The translations under genes were made by a program, and so were the position numbers. Positions 35,121-46,385 of a DNA stretch of 64,000 nucleotides are shown here, in pieces; the first letter of the stretch is position 1; each line of letters opens with the position of its first letter. The stretch covers positions 12,642,501 to 12,706,500 of the forward strand of contig CP141146.1 in NCBI GenBank assembly GCA_035235625.1, written 5' to 3'. The stretch comes from Saururus chinensis (Eukaryota; Streptophyta; Magnoliopsida; Piperales; Saururaceae). The notes beneath the pieces were generated by a model. The model saw nothing but the letters and a program-made list of their open reading frames with translations. It searched no databases and was not told where the DNA came from.

Positions 35121-35445
35121 ACATCCCCTATACTGTGAAGGATTTGTGATACAACACATTATGTCGCGAAGGGTTTGCAATGTAAAACACTATTGTTGCG
35201 AAGGCAATTGTGAACCACTTTCTATGACAGTTGTTAGCCATCACAATTGCGATGATCTTGCATAGCAACTAGGTCACAACTATGTCATAACTATTTTCCA
35301 TCTCAACATCTACATCCCCTATATTGCGAAGTGATTTGTGATGCGACACATTATGTTGTGAAGGATTTGCGATGCAAGACACTTGCTATGATGGCATTTA
35401 CTGGTCATTCCAATTGGGATTATCTTGCATTGCAACTACATCGCA
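35121..35445. repeat. 191-bp tandem repeat, two units
   Basis: ACATCCCCTATACTGTGAAG (35121) and ACATCCCCTATATTGCGAAG (35312) begin two units that continue through ACACATTATGT and GCAAKRCACT to TTGCGATGATCTTGCAT-like words. It is rich in TTGCGA/TCGCAA words like the subterminal regions of CACTA elements. Confidence 0.7.
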
Positions 35446-37050
35446 ACAAATTTCCATCCCAAGTTTATGTAAGTCATCGCAAAACTTTCCCATTTTAATC
35501 ACACCAATTCACCCACAACATTGCCTTCCTCACATTGTCCCTAAGCCATCTCAATTAACCCCGTTAGTCTTATCTTATCATGCTACGAATGGCCGGTTAC
35601 CTTTGTATCCAATAGTGGAGAGCAAGTTCAGTTGTTGTACCTGTATTGTTCGAGTGTCTAACGTCAAGCTCCTGGGCAACCTTAAAACTCTTTTCCGCTA
35701 TTGGGCAAGCTTCTGGCAGAGCTTTGGGTGACCTTTTGGCTTAGCTTATGTGCAACCTCCAGCCATGATAGAGAGGAGGCAAAGACAACAGGGAACATGG
35801 ACCAGTGGCATTAAATAGGAGAGAATGTAGCCATTTCTGGGCGAGCTTCTAGGCGAGATTCAGCCATGACAAAGGAGCAGGCAGAGACAACAAAGAGAGC
35901 AAGGAGCAGTGGTGACGTTTTGTTTGATGAAGGAGAAGATGTAGCAAATTCACCATTGACCGGAGACGAGGAAGAAGAGTGTGACTAGGGTCAAAACAGG
36001 AATGATAGTAGGGTCATTTGAAGATATTTTATCATATACACCATTTTAGATTATTTACAATTTAGACACTCACATGTTTTGACAATAATTTCCTTCCCGA
36101 AGGGCATTTTGTAATTCCTTATTTGTTTTATTACCCAATCTAAGACATTTGCATTAGATGTATAAAACAAGTTTCAAACATGAGGGGTCCATGACCCCCC
36201 CACTCTCATAACGTAGTTTTGCCCTTGTTAGTTACTAATCCTAGTTGCTCGCCAAGTCAATTTTAAAAACACACATCAAAAGTAAAATATCCCTCCACCC
36301 TCACATTTAATGTCCTATTTAGTTTACAAATAAGACACTTATGGAGGGAACATGTAATTAAGGAGACCCATCAGCATAATGTGTGAGACAATAAGGTACC
36401 AATGGTTATAACATGCTGATGAGTCGTATCTTGAGTGGTAAAATACACCGCCCAAAAAATTCTCGTAATTAAGATCATTCTAATATTTCCTTAAGGATTG
36501 CAAATCTTTGTACCACTTATCTCGATTCAAGTGCTCAAAAGAGATTTTCACGCTCCCCTTTAACAAAAAGTACGATATAAGGAATATATGTGAGCCCTAT
36601 TTGCACTAATGTGTACTAATATATGCGCCCGGGCTCATTATCAAAAGGAAGCATGAAAAACCTTTTTTTCCAAGTGTGCTCGTCCCTTTGTAGCGTGACA
36701 ATCACCAATCTATACATCTTTTCCCACATCAAACAAGCTGCCATGTCCATTTCGACCACGACAAGCTGAACGTAATCGCACCAGACAGGAATGGGAGTGA
36801 ATGACTACTGACTAACGAAGCTTCATGGAAGCCGATCAACGTGGGTGCAAAATCAGGTAAGATATGAATGAAAGTGGCCGTTCCGGGACGCAAGTCAGAT
36901 CAATCATCACAAACTCATCCTCCCCAGCACCTTCCTCGAAGCCGGTAGCAATTAAATCTACGCCATAAACTTCAGAGAACAGCCAGCAATGCTAGAAAAG
37001 GTATCTGAACTCCACGCATTATTTATATCATAGAAGGCTCGCAAGAGTTC
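35446..37050. other. Intergenic upstream of the EF-hand gene
   Basis: No gene is supported; frames such as + 35372-35731 have no domain. It contains the MITE at 36543-36668. A TATA-like TTATTTATATC sits at 37018-37028, only about 23 nt before the ATG at 37051, too close to be the main promoter unless transcription starts almost at the ATG. Confidence 0.5.
36543..36668. mobile_element. MITE, GGGAA-TTTTTTATA end family, copy 2
   Basis: The left arm GATTTTCACGCTCCCC and the right arm GGAAGCATGAAAAACC are inverse-related. The interior GCACTAATGTGTACTAATATATGCGCC parallels ACTAACATGCGCTAATGCATACGCC in copy 1. This is the most diverged of the three copies. Confidence 0.5.
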
Positions 37051-37440
37051 ATGCAAGGCGTAGAGAAATTAATGGAGCAGATAGGAAGGGCAACAACCGC
37101 ATCATACGAGGACCTCCTGCCGGCGATGGCCGAGAGGCTGGACGCAGACTCCTTTGTATCGGAGCTGTGCAGCGGGTTCCAGCTACTGGCCGATCCGGTG
37201 AGGGGGCTGATAACAGCAGAGAGCCTGCAGGTGAACTCGGCACTGACGCTGGGGATGGAGAGGATGAGCAAGGAGGAGGCAGAAGAGATGGTGAGGGTGG
37301 GGGACCTTGATGGGGATGGAGCTATTACCCAGCTCGAGTTCTGCATCCTGATGATCAGACTGAGCCCGGAGATGATGCATGATGCCTCGGCATGGCTTGA
37401 GAAGGCCCTCGTGCAGGAGCTTCAATCAACACATTTTTAA
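37051..37440 (+). CDS. EF-hand calcium-binding protein, PBP1/KIC type
   Basis: Single exon, 129 aa. It has one canonical EF-hand loop at residues 85-96 (DLDGDGAITQLE: acidic residues at loop positions 1, 3, 5 and the Glu at 12). Before it stand the family landmarks YEDLLPAMAERL (19-30), FVSELCSGFQLLADP (35-49) and LITAESLQ (53-60); after it LSPEMM and WLEKALVQEL (115-124). This layout is that of plant PBP1 (PINOID-binding protein 1) and KIC (KCBP-interacting Ca2+-binding protein), small single-EF-hand sensors of about 120-135 aa. Known members bind a kinase or a kinesin-like calmodulin-binding protein in a calcium-dependent way, in auxin signalling or trichome shape. Which partner this one binds cannot be told. 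The chosen start gives the usual family length. No intron or lesion is seen; the frame is GC-richer than its surroundings. Confidence 0.92.
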   Translation: MQGVEKLMEQIGRATTASYEDLLPAMAERLDADSFVSELCSGFQLLADPVRGLITAESLQVNSALTLGMERMSKEEAEEMVRVGDLDGDGAITQLEFCILMIRLSPEMMHDASAWLEKALVQELQSTHF

Positions 37441-38060
37441 GAAGTCCATGTTAATGGTTATTTTGCATTTTTTTTCTAATAGCATTTGTCTATCAGTATG
37501 TGTAAATGAATCTGCGTATGCTGTCTCTGAGGGTATGATGTGAGTGAATGCTGCTTCAGTTTCCTATTATCATGTCTTTAGAGATTGCAGCTTTTGTATG
37601 GTTGGTTATTGTTGGGCGGCAGCGGACGAAGCTAGGTGGTATAGCTCATCTGGTGGAGGTACCAAGGGTTGATTTTTCCCTCTTTCAAATGTGTAATTCG
37701 CATATAATAAGCATATGACATAAAATCATAAGTAATAATTTAATTCTAAGTAATAATCAACATATAAACATAAAATTAATATGAAATAATATGTACTAAC
37801 CTTTAGGGCTTCACCCCTAGGATGTGGCCTTTGTAACACACTTGTAAAAGCATGTCATTTTTGTATGTATTATTAATTAAACAAGTAGGGGAGTTCCTTT
37901 CTATGAATCAACATGAATGAGATCACCACTTGCTCTTGTGCTTGGAAATTGAGGATTAATTAGCCCACAAAAAACTCCTCATAATGTGCCCTAACCGCTT
38001 CTCATACATTTCCTCCAAGCCACACATACCCCAAGGGGCTGGTGGCACTGATCCTAAGGC
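37441..38060. other. 3' flank of the EF-hand gene, no gene seen
   Basis: The first 150-200 nt probably hold the 3' UTR. The rest is AT-rich intergenic DNA up to the solo LTR at 38066. Confidence 0.5.
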
Positions 38061-38595
38061 AAGAGTGTGACAACCCTGATTTCGGTACATTTTTAAAAAA
38101 AATTTTAATATATTAATAGAGTATTATTTTGAAGTCAATACCTAAAGAGTTGTGGTGGAACTCTAAAAGATGAACATAACGATTTCTAAATCGTTTAAAT
38201 CAGACATCGGGGATCGTAGGAAATGCTCTATAGGCGGGACCTATGGTGAAAGTGCTGCAAAACCTATCCTTGATGGTCTTATTTCGAAGGGCTCGTCGAT
38301 ACGAGTCCATCAGCACCAAGAATGCGTGATTCCGATTCACAGTTGAAAAGTTAGAACATTTTGAAGTTTTAAAGGAAAGAAAAAAAAATGGTTTTTATTT
38401 GAAAAACTGACGCAGGCTGACACAGAAATTGCGTCAGCCTTGCATCAGCATGGGACGCATCACGCAGCTCATGAATTGCGCAGCGCTGCACACCGCCACG
38501 CAACACGCGCGGTTCTGAGCATCAGAACCGCGCTCGGTGCGGCTTGTTGGCGCGACGCGCGGCGCACATGCATCATGTGACGCGCCATTCTCATT

Positions 38596-38605
38596 CCTAT
38601 AAATT
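38596..38605 (+). promoter_or_regulatory. First TATA box of solo LTR C
   Basis: CCTATAAATT follows a GC-rich block and is followed by a C-run. It is the core promoter candidate of the first duplicated copy. Confidence 0.5.
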
Positions 38606-39053
38606 CTACCCCCCCTCCCCCCCCCAGTTGGTTTCTATTTTGAAGTCAGTACCTAAAGAGTTGTGGTGGAACTCTAAAAATGAACATAACAATTTCTGAA
38701 TCGTTTAAATCAGACATCGGGGATCGTAGGAAATGCTTTATAGGCAGGACCTATAGTGAAACTGCTGCAAAACCTATCCTTGAGTGGTCTTATTTCGAAG
38801 GGCTCGTCAATACGAGTCCATCGCTACCAAGAACGCATGATTCCGATTCACGGTTGAAAAGTTAGAATATTTTAAAGTTTTAAAGGAAAGAAAAAAAATG
38901 ATTTTTATTTGAAAAACTGACACAAGCTGACACAGAAATTGTGTCGGCCTTGCGTCAGCACGGGACGCACCGCGTGGTTCTGCGCATCAGAACTGCGCTC
39001 GGTGCGGCTTGTTGGCGTGGTGCACACGCATCGCGCGACGCGCCATTCTCATT

Positions 39054-39063
39054 CCTATAAATT
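39054..39063 (+). promoter_or_regulatory. Second TATA box of solo LTR C
   Basis: CCTATAAATT again, in the same context as at 38596. Transcription of the former element probably started about 30 nt downstream of one or both. Confidence 0.5.
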
Positions 39064-40131
39064 TTACACCCCCCCCTGTTGGTTTCTGTCATTCCTACTT
39101 CTTCTACCATGTGTTAAACTTGTTTTCTTTCGTTCTAAGTAGTTTTAAGTCCAAATCAAGCTGTTCAAAAGGCGATTTCTACTAAATCGATTGTGTCGGA
39201 CGCCGTGGTGGGGTCATAATTTCAGTTTGAAGCCTCTGTAGCTACGAAATTTCTACCCAACCTTAAGGTAGGGGGTCTTAAACTCTAAACTTATGCTATG
39301 CTTGTACGGTTGACTTTTCCTAGACCGTTTTTCTCCATTTACTTCTATACTTGAGTTTTTATGAGAAAAAAAATGTTATTCGGTACAATTATTTATCTGG
39401 ATGGAATTGTGTTATAAACTGTGTATTGTCTGGATAATTTTGGGATTAAACCTAGGATTGTCATGTTTATCTGGATACCTACCGAAGAAAAATAATCTGT
39501 ATTTGGCACGCACACATAGGTGTGGAGTGTCATGGATAAACTCCTAGCCTTCTGAGCTTCCTGTTGCCCCATGAGCATCGGGAGGAACGCCGTTCGGTAT
39601 CACGGCTCTGGATTTATCGTCACTGGACAAATCGGTATTTTTCCGAAGTAATTTCTGAAATTGTTTCTATCTTGTTTAGCAATAATTATTACTGTCATAA
39701 GTACTTTTACTTAGCATAAAAATTAGATTTAATTCCACCTACTGAGTATAAAAATACTCACCCACCTTCAGACCCTGCAGGTAATGAAGTCAAACTAGAA
39801 GGGTCAACTGATGAATGTTCTGCTTAAACTTCTTGAATGTTAAATCTTGTAGTGATATGACTTTTATGTAAAGGCTTGTTATGCCTATATTTCTGTAATT
39901 TGACTGCTCTATGAACGGTGTACTTGGGCCATGTCCAGTATTAATACACTATGAAATTTTGGCTGTGCAACACTCCAATTTGTTATAAATTGGCATATTT
40001 TATGTGTCAGTATTTTTCTTTGATACGTATTGACAGCTATCACGTTCGGTTTCACGTGTGATGTAACACGTGTCGAGCGGGATAATAATTTTAAGCATTA
40101 TGTCATATATTAGAATATGACAGTCGTCACA

Positions 40132-40468
40132 AAGAGAGACGGAGCAAAGCCATCTCTTTTGTGCACAAGATAGTAAGGATGGCGTGGCTCAACCCAAAGG
40201 GTAGACGCTTGCAGTCTGCAAAGAGAAAAGAGAGAGGGCAAGGCGGCTGGTCCAGAGGTGAGTAAAGAGAGAGAATTAGTGGGGAGTTAGGCTCTTTAGA
40301 CCTATATTAGTTGGACTCCCTTCTCCTACATCGGCTAGGATTCCTAAGCCTACTTCTAACACTCCTACATGGGCTTAACTTGTAATATCTCATTCATTGG
40401 TATGAGCTCAATCCCATTAACCCATGGAGGCCTAGCATGTGCATGTATCTAATACATAGTATACATGA
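40132..40468. other. Intergenic, LTR-like words
   Basis: TGGACTCCCTTCTCCTACAT and TGGGCTTAACTTGTAATATC resemble the ends of Copia-type LTRs seen earlier in the window, but no boundaries can be set. No gene. Confidence 0.35.
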
Positions 40469-40470
40469 GG

Positions 40471-40510
40471 AAGGTTTTACCAAACTTCAGGTCGTTGTGT
40501 AAGGAATTCC
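40471..40510 (+). repeat. Left terminal inverted repeat of the MULE-like element
   Basis: AAGGTTTTACCAAACTTCAG followed by GTCGTTGTGTAAGGAATTCC. Three related ends exist: inverted at 46801-46840, direct at 55071-55110, inverted at about 56965-57009. Confidence 0.7.
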
Positions 40511-41109
40511 CAAAATTTAGCATTTTTTGTCGTAATTACCAATTTTCAAGTTTGTGGTTTATTATGACAATTTTGCCCTCATGCCTACATAGTTAGTGGA
40601 GTGTTATTTCCTCCCCTGAATATGCATCCTCCTCGTTTAATGTTTTAGTTGAATGGAAGCAGAAAATCCAATTGGGCACATTTCGCCAGGCCCGACAACG
40701 AAGTCTTTATATGAGTTTTGATGCAAATGAGGAAGACTAGATGTTCTTCGCCTCTTACTCATCTTGAATGTCCTCCTGATCTCGCCTTTTTCTCTTCTAG
40801 TATAAGGGCAGCTGAAGCAAAATCATTGGCAAAGAGCCTCAATTTTTGGTCGTATGCCCTCACTAAGGAGCTAGTCCTTCGAGCCTCCATTGAAGAGCTC
40901 CTGGTCTAAGTGGAGCAGCCCGCGCTAGGACAATAGGTTCCGAGGTTTGGATGTCAAGTGAAAATGGCGGATTGATCAACAAATTTGTTCGATTAAAAGG
41001 CCAAGGGAAATGGCTAACGTCTTGGGCAGCTATGACCTTTTTGCACCTTTTTTAAATTTTCAACCTTTTTATATAAAACGTTTTGATAGATTGGAATAGC
41101 ATATTTGAA

Positions 41110-41660
41110 ATGTTTGATTTGTATGTTCTTATAAAAAAGTTTAGAACTTTTGTTCAAATCATTTGAATTATTGTGTCCAAATATTTTAACATTGTGCTCA
41201 TTTTAGGGGTTAAGACTATTTAACGTTTTGGTAAACCGTTTTGACACTTATGTTCAATTGTTTTAACACAACTATTAAAACATTTTGGGTAGTCAGTGAA
41301 CAAAATTATACCTTTGTTAAGATAGTAGTGTAAAAAGATTTGACAAAAGACTCTAAATGTTTAAACATCATTGTCAATTTAGGGATTATGATTGTTTTAA
41401 TGATTTAACATTTTACTAAACCAATTTGACACTTATGTCAATTCGTATTAACTATTAAATAATTTTAGGTAGTCAATGGACAAAATTATAACTTTGTTAA
41501 GACAGCTGTGTTAAAACGACTTGACAAAAGTGTGCAAATGTTTTAACATCGTTGTCAGTTTAGAAATTAGGACTATTTCAATTATTTAAAATTGTGTTAA
41601 ACCATTTTAACACTTATGTTAAATTGTTTTAATGCAACTGTTAAAATATTTTGTTTAGTT
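41110..41660. repeat. 180-bp tandem repeat with TTTTAACA motif array
   Basis: GTAGTCAGTGAACAAAATTA (41289) and GTAGTCAATGGACAAAATTA (41469) mark units of 180 bp, with a partial unit before. Within each, short words such as AAAATGTTTTAAC, GTTTTGACACTTATGTTCAA and TGTTAAACCATTTTAACAC recur. Confidence 0.75.
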
Positions 41661-42359
41661 GATGAAAGCTACTAGACTTTTACTTAGATTAGGGATAGAT
41701 TAACTTAGATTAGGGTCTGAGAATCAGATAGGTCCTTGACATTTTAGTAATTTCTTATCTTTATATTGGCGTTTATCGGTGGAAGACAATAAGAATGTTT
41801 AATCCATATGTGCAAGATACTAAGGGTCCTCTATTTTGACCAAGAAGTACAGGGAACGAGCATGTCTCAATGCATTATTCTATAGATTCCTGAGGAGGGA
41901 GATTTGTGTCTTTATTCTATTGCTCATATTTATCCTCAGTTATCTCAAATAACTAGAGAAATGTATTAAAGTCAAAAAGCTCTCTCCTCAAGAATTTGTG
42001 AATGTAAGCATTGAGACATGCTTCTCTCTTATGCTTCTTGGCCAAATCTGAATGTTTTTTGTCTTGTGCATATGATTTATATTATTTTCTACTAGTAAAA
42101 AAATTTCTAATGATAGGAAATGATTTTCAGTTGAAGAGGTTAGACTTGGCGTCAACATTACTCTCAACTTAGCTGCAAAATCACTCTCAAGAGGAAATGA
42201 TATGGTCCTTATTGTCTTTGACTAATAAAAGAATTTCTCAACTAATGCATGAGGAGATAACTCTTATAGACAACGATGATTGAAAATGATGGATTGTTTT
42301 CATATTTACTCTTGCAGTTGCATGTATTCAATTCAAGATTTCTTGCATTTGTGTGTTCG

Positions 42360-42600
42360 CCAGATATATTGAAACATCAAAACACTTTAGCATCATTGCT
42401 AAAATGTTTGTATATAGACGTCAAAATGATTTGACATATGTGTTAAATTGTTAATATGTTTTAACATTTTTGTCAAATCGTTTTAGCACCAATGTTAAAA
42501 CGTTAGTACATAGATGTCAAAATTATTTGACATATGTGTTAAATTGTCAAAACATTTTAACACATTTGACAAATCATTTTTTCACATTGGTCAATCATTT
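42360..42600. repeat. TGTCAAAATGTTTTAAC-type motif array
   Basis: Consecutive variants: CATCATTGCTAAAATGTTTG, GACGTCAAAATGATTTGACA, TATGTGTTAAATTGTTAATATG, TTTTAACATTTTTGTCAAAT, then CGTTTTAGCACCAATGTTAA. Each unit is partly palindromic. Noncoding. Confidence 0.7.
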
Positions 42601-43108
42601 GGATATCTCAGTAAATATTTTTATATATGTTTAAAAAGTATGTCATGCATCAATCTCTATCCAACAAGTATCATATCAACATTACACAATTGAACCATAA
42701 CCACAGTCTCTGTGTTTATAAGTTCAATCAATGGACCTTCTCAAAAGTTTAATCAATGGAATCTCTCAAGATCTCAATTCGCATCTATATTCTTAAATGA
42801 TGGGATATGTCCTCTTGACACAGTTGATAAAAAAAGTTTTGTGCTTTTGTTAATAATCAAATAAAAAATTAAAGCATCTAAGTAGAGTAACATGTATCCC
42901 ATATAGTGTAGTTAATATGTAATTTTGAACTTATGTAGTGTACAGTGCGCATGAGAAAAATTCCACAATCAACATGATTAAATTGATTGTGGTCCTCAAG
43001 TGATATTGCCAACTGATCCTTCCAAGGTTTAATGTAAATATAGATTTAGTTTTATGCAATGTCTATAAGAAGATATATAATTTATTAAAATGAAACATAC
43101 ACTTCCAA

Positions 43109-43324
43109 TTAATGCAACCAGCAATTACTTACAAGTTTTCTAACTCCAAGTTGCCTCTTCTTGTGTCCATACACGGCCATGGAGTCATACCATTTGAATT
43201 CTTCCTCAAACACATTAATAACCAAGAGGTGGAAGTTGTCATTATTACACAACGGAATGAAGATATAGTCTAACCACATTTCATCTTTATCTACACCAAA
43301 CCGGGTGTTTGCCAATTCGGCCAT
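43109..43324 (-). pseudogene. Ulp1/C48-type protease remnant
   Basis: The minus frame reads DYIFIPLCNNDNFHLLVINV, then FEEEFKWYDSM. In Ulp1-family cysteine proteases this is the block around the catalytic His (xxxIPxxxxxHWxLxVIxxxxxxxxxYDS): the His-Trp pair has become Asn-Phe with His one residue on, and the Asp of the YDS motif is present. The catalytic Cys region is not seen. Known family members cleave SUMO-like proteins; transposon copies have unproven roles. It is followed at 43597-43902 by an acidic, Glu/Lys-rich low-complexity frame. Confidence 0.6.
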
Positions 43325-43596
43325 CTTCTCACTTCACAGTTTCTTCTATGTCAATAGCAGAAGTAAAACAATCAAATTCACTTTGTAAACATTATAAGCC
43401 TACCCATTTGGTAGAAATAGTATTGCATCACAAAGGTTCCAAAATAGTATTCCTGGTATGGTTTTGTGGATAATTTATTCGCCCACTCTTGAAGCATATA
43501 CATGTACATATAAATGACCTACATCCATGAAAGCATAAGGTTAATCTTTGAGCAATGTTGAGTACTTGAAAGGTATAATGAGGCTAATAAAAGTGC

Positions 43597-44340
43597 TTAT
43601 ACTAGACGAGATATATGCATCTCTAAGCATATCCGCCAAATCATTATCTGATATACCCCCGAGAGCAGAGTGGGTCCATCACTTATAAACTTTCTGATGG
43701 TCACCTTGTCCTTCTCATTCAAATTCTTAGCTGGACTATAGAGCTTGATTTTCATAGGGCGATTTTGTATGTTAAAAATGATAGTTGTAGCCTCCTCCTC
43801 AGTCATAATCGTAGTCGTAGTCGTAGCCTTAACCTCATCCTCCTTAACTTCATCCTCCTTACCCTCCTCTTCTTCCTTACCCTCCTCCTCTTCCTTACTC
43901 ATCTCCTCCTCCTTAATCTCCCCATCCTTGCCATCCTCTCCCCCCCTCTCTTCCTTATCATCCTCTTCTCCTCCTTGTCATCTTCCTTCTCCTTACCCCC
44001 CCTACTCCTCCTCCCTCTCCTTTTCCCTGCCTGCTTCATTCTTGTTTTCACAGCCTTCATCTTCACCCTCTTCGGCAGTGTGTTGTGTTGAGTTTGAATG
44101 TCAGCAACCCACTTCTTCTAGCCAGTAGGCTCCACAACAATGGTCCCTTCTGGCACGGTCTCCTCACCATGAAGGGTATCCTCAGTAGTCTCCTCAGGAA
44201 GGGGCTCCCTGTCATGCATCTTTATGCTCTTCATGACCTTTTTCTTCTTGGGATGGGTTGCCCTCTTCTTGGAAAGGGGCTGCTAAGTTTTTGGGAGGGG
44301 CTGGTAACTTCTCGGGTGAAACTTGGCTATTTATAGGTGG
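43597..44340 (-). pseudogene. Low-complexity middle part of the transposon gene
   Basis: The minus frame 43597-43902 encodes Glu/Lys-rich repeats (EEEEGKEDEVKEDEVK) and a tail with FNIQNRPMKIKLYSPAKNLN. The plus-strand frames here (43745-44128, 43765-44091) are Ser/Leu-rich shadows of the same CT/GA-rich DNA. Ulp1-carrying plant transposon genes often have a charged linker between the N-terminal domain and the protease; this is most likely that linker, decayed. Confidence 0.45.
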
Positions 44341-44639
44341 GACTGATCTATATGTTGAAGGGCATTGACTCTCTCTCTCTCACCCAACTGCTTCAACCCT
44401 TTTTACTTCAACAGCTATGTATGTGACTCGGCACAATGTTTGCATACGATGTCCAAGCCAACTCTGCATAGGCTAACAGTGCATCAATCCAGGCACCCCA
44501 ACTGGTTTAGCACTCTTTGGGCTGAACCCAGATTTCCTTCTTCCTGCACTTCCAACTAATGACTGGTATCACTAATCATCTGAACGAGAGCTTCCTCACT
44601 CTCAACAAGTATAACATCCAAAATACCTTGACAAGTAAT

Positions 44640-44900
44640 GAACGATGGAGTAAAATACGGAACAAAAATTAGTTTCTCAAAACATTTGGACATGTGTTGA
44701 AATGTTTTTGTACACCTGTCAAAATGTTTTAACCAGTGTGTCAAAATGTTTTGACACATTAGTCAAAAATGTGTCAAAATGTTTTGACAAGTGTGCAAAA
44801 ATATTTTGAATCATGCCAAAATATTTTGATACATGTCAAATCAAAACATTTTAAAAATAACATTTTGACCAATGTCTTGAAACATTTACAAAAGGTAAAT
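44640..44900. repeat. TTTTGACACATGTCAAAA motif array
   Basis: Dense copies: AACATTTGGACATGTGTTGA, AATGTTTTTGTACACCTGTC, AAAATGTTTTAACCAGTGTG, TCAAAATGTTTTGACACATT, GTCAAAAATGTGTCAAAATG, TTTTGACAAGTGTGCAAAAA. Units of 18-22 nt carry the TGTCAAAA/TTTTGACA palindrome. The two short frames (44556-44759 minus and 44769-44990 plus, reading MCQNxLTxxxKHF repeats) are translations of this array and not genes. Confidence 0.8.
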
Positions 44901-45152
44901 TTGAACAACCAAAATAGAGGACGCTACCATCTGAGAAGTCATAGAATCAAGAACATTTTGGTAAAAGATCCATCTCCAACTATCATCTAGTACCTCTTCC
45001 TCAACCATCTCTCTCTCCTCCTCCCTTTCGTCCACTCAATAACCTAAGTAGTGCAAAGGGGACAACTGATACACCTAATGAGTTGACAATATCAATATTT
45101 GCATACAAAACAAAAGAGTAACCTAGAGCACAAGTGTGGCCCCATGAGTGAG

Positions 45153-45635
45153 TCACAAGATGTTTTTTTCATCCATCCTCTTATTGAGGGTTGAGATGGC
45201 AGTCTCTAATGGAGTCTCACGGCAATCACATACTTCTTCCCAATTGTAATCATTGAGAGAGTAGAGGTCGTCAAGATAGCAACACAAATCCCTCCCCATT
45301 GCGTTGTTGCTATGGGGAAACAATATGATGCACAACATGTGGAGGTTGAGTAGCCGAATGATATCATCTACTTGGGCGTCCACATCTTCCTTTGTTAGGT
45401 TCTCTAATAGGGCCTCCACCCTCTTCATCTCCAGCTTCTCATTCTTCCCGAAGAAATATCTCTTAAAGAGTGAAGTTTTCATAGTGTGTTTCCCTTTCAA
45501 GATACACACTGGTTTCCCAACCAATCGAAAGCATGTGACCAGTGAAATATCCTTCACCATAAAGGGCACTAGCTTCCCCTTAAGCTTAAAAGATTTGCCC
45601 TTTTCACACCAGCTTAATACCAAGTGCTCCAGCAA
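45153..45635 (-). pseudogene. Transposon protein N-terminal region (DUF1985-like)
   Basis: This 160-aa minus frame begins MLEHLVLSWCEKGKSFKLKG, has VPFMVKDISLVTCFRLVGKP (a recurrent 'VPFxxxDVSLIxGLPxxG' block) and ends with HMLCIILFPHSNNAMGRDLC then YLDDLYSLNDYNWEEV. That succession (filter block, 'xxLFPNxxxxVxxxLLxYLDDLxxLxxYxWGxAV') is the hallmark of the DUF1985/plant-mobile-type domain found before Ulp1 in plant transposon genes. It runs open through 160 codons but is cut off from the protease part by the linker and an array of motifs. It is likely non-functional, although this exon alone is intact. Confidence 0.65.
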
Positions 45636-45849
45636 CTACCTACAATACGTTAACCTTGTCGTCGCATAAAACTTGTCGAATGGCATATCCTCCATCTTCT
45701 AGTCTATAAGTATGTTGCTAGTTATTATAGGCCTCATGTTGTCCAACCCGTGTGGCACGTATGGTACCACTATCATCATCAGTGTTCTCCTGTTTTGTTT
45801 TCTCTTGTTCAACTTTGCACAAGATCTATTTAAATATGTTTAAATCTAC

Positions 45850-46240
45850 ACTTTCAAACCGTTTAGACAAAATTGTCAAAATGTTTTAACACATTTGTCA
45901 AAATATTTTCACTAACGTGTTGACATATACTTATAGAATTATTTTGAACCCTTTTTCAAAATATTTTAACAATTATGTTAAAACACTTTGACCCATATGT
46001 CAAAATGTTTTAACAACTATGGCAAAACCTTTTTTACACAGTTGTGACAACTACGTAACATCGTTGTCTAGGGATTAGACATATGTCAAAATGTTTATTG
46101 GTATGGGTCATTTTGACGAAAGCATCATAATGTACATGTTTAGAATTAAATTTTGTGATCAATTTTGTGAAAACATAACCTTTTACAAGAGTTAACAAGC
46201 CATTTTAACCGCATTGTTCAAATGTTTAGATATCAGGTGA
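45850..46240. repeat. TTTTAACAC motif array, right side
   Basis: Repeated words ACAAAATTGTCAAAATGTTT, TAACACATTTGTCAAAATAT, AACAATTATGTTAAAACACT, TTGACCCATATGTCAAAATG. Same family as the arrays at 41.1, 42.4, 44.6, 55.3 and 56.1 kb. Confidence 0.7.
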
Positions 46241-46385
46241 GGTTCTTTCCCAAGCAAAACACTTTAGAACATTTAAAAAAAAAAATAAGTTTGTCTAGAA
46301 GCATCAAAAAAATTTCGTTTGTTGTTCAAACTATTTGAAATTTTTTAAAATACTCATTTACCAAAACTTTTATACACATTGACCA

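Larger units (their letters stand above)
38131..39090 (+). repeat. 511-bp tandem duplication inside solo LTR C
   Basis: Copy 1 starts GAAGTCAATACCTAAAGAGT (38131) and copy 2 GAAGTCAGTACCTAAAGAGT (38642). They share CGGGGATCGTAGGAAATGCT, TTATTTCGAAGGGCTCGTC and a GC-rich GCGTCAGC...CGCGCGACGCGCC segment ending at TATA and a C-run. Copy 2 is about 60 bp shorter through a deletion in the GC-rich part. Confidence 0.9.
38066..40131 (+). mobile_element. Solo LTR C with perfect 5-bp TSD
   Basis: The 2066-bp unit begins TGTGACAACCCTGATTTCGG and ends GACAGTCGTCACA. AAGAG is duplicated at 38061-38065 and 40132-40136. TG...CA ends plus a 5-bp duplication and no internal coding region define a solo LTR left by recombination between the two LTRs of a retrotransposon. 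It contains a direct duplication of about 0.5 kb with a TATA box in each copy, and CTGAGTATAAAAATACTCAC near 39742, a motif also present in LTRs A and B in related form. Superfamily undetermined. Confidence 0.9.

Noticed and set aside
36200-36400. CATGACCCCCCCACTC and neighbouring words as a hAT MITE end
   Set aside because: No matching inverted end or 8-bp duplication could be found.
37018-37028. TTATTTATATC as the TATA box of the EF-hand gene
   Set aside because: It is only about 23 nt upstream of the ATG, leaving no room for a leader; the true promoter is not identified.
44556-44990. Two facing frames encoding MCQNxLT...KHF repeats, like a small repeat protein
   Set aside because: Both are read through the AAAATGTTTTGACA motif array; the periodic peptide simply mirrors the DNA repeat.
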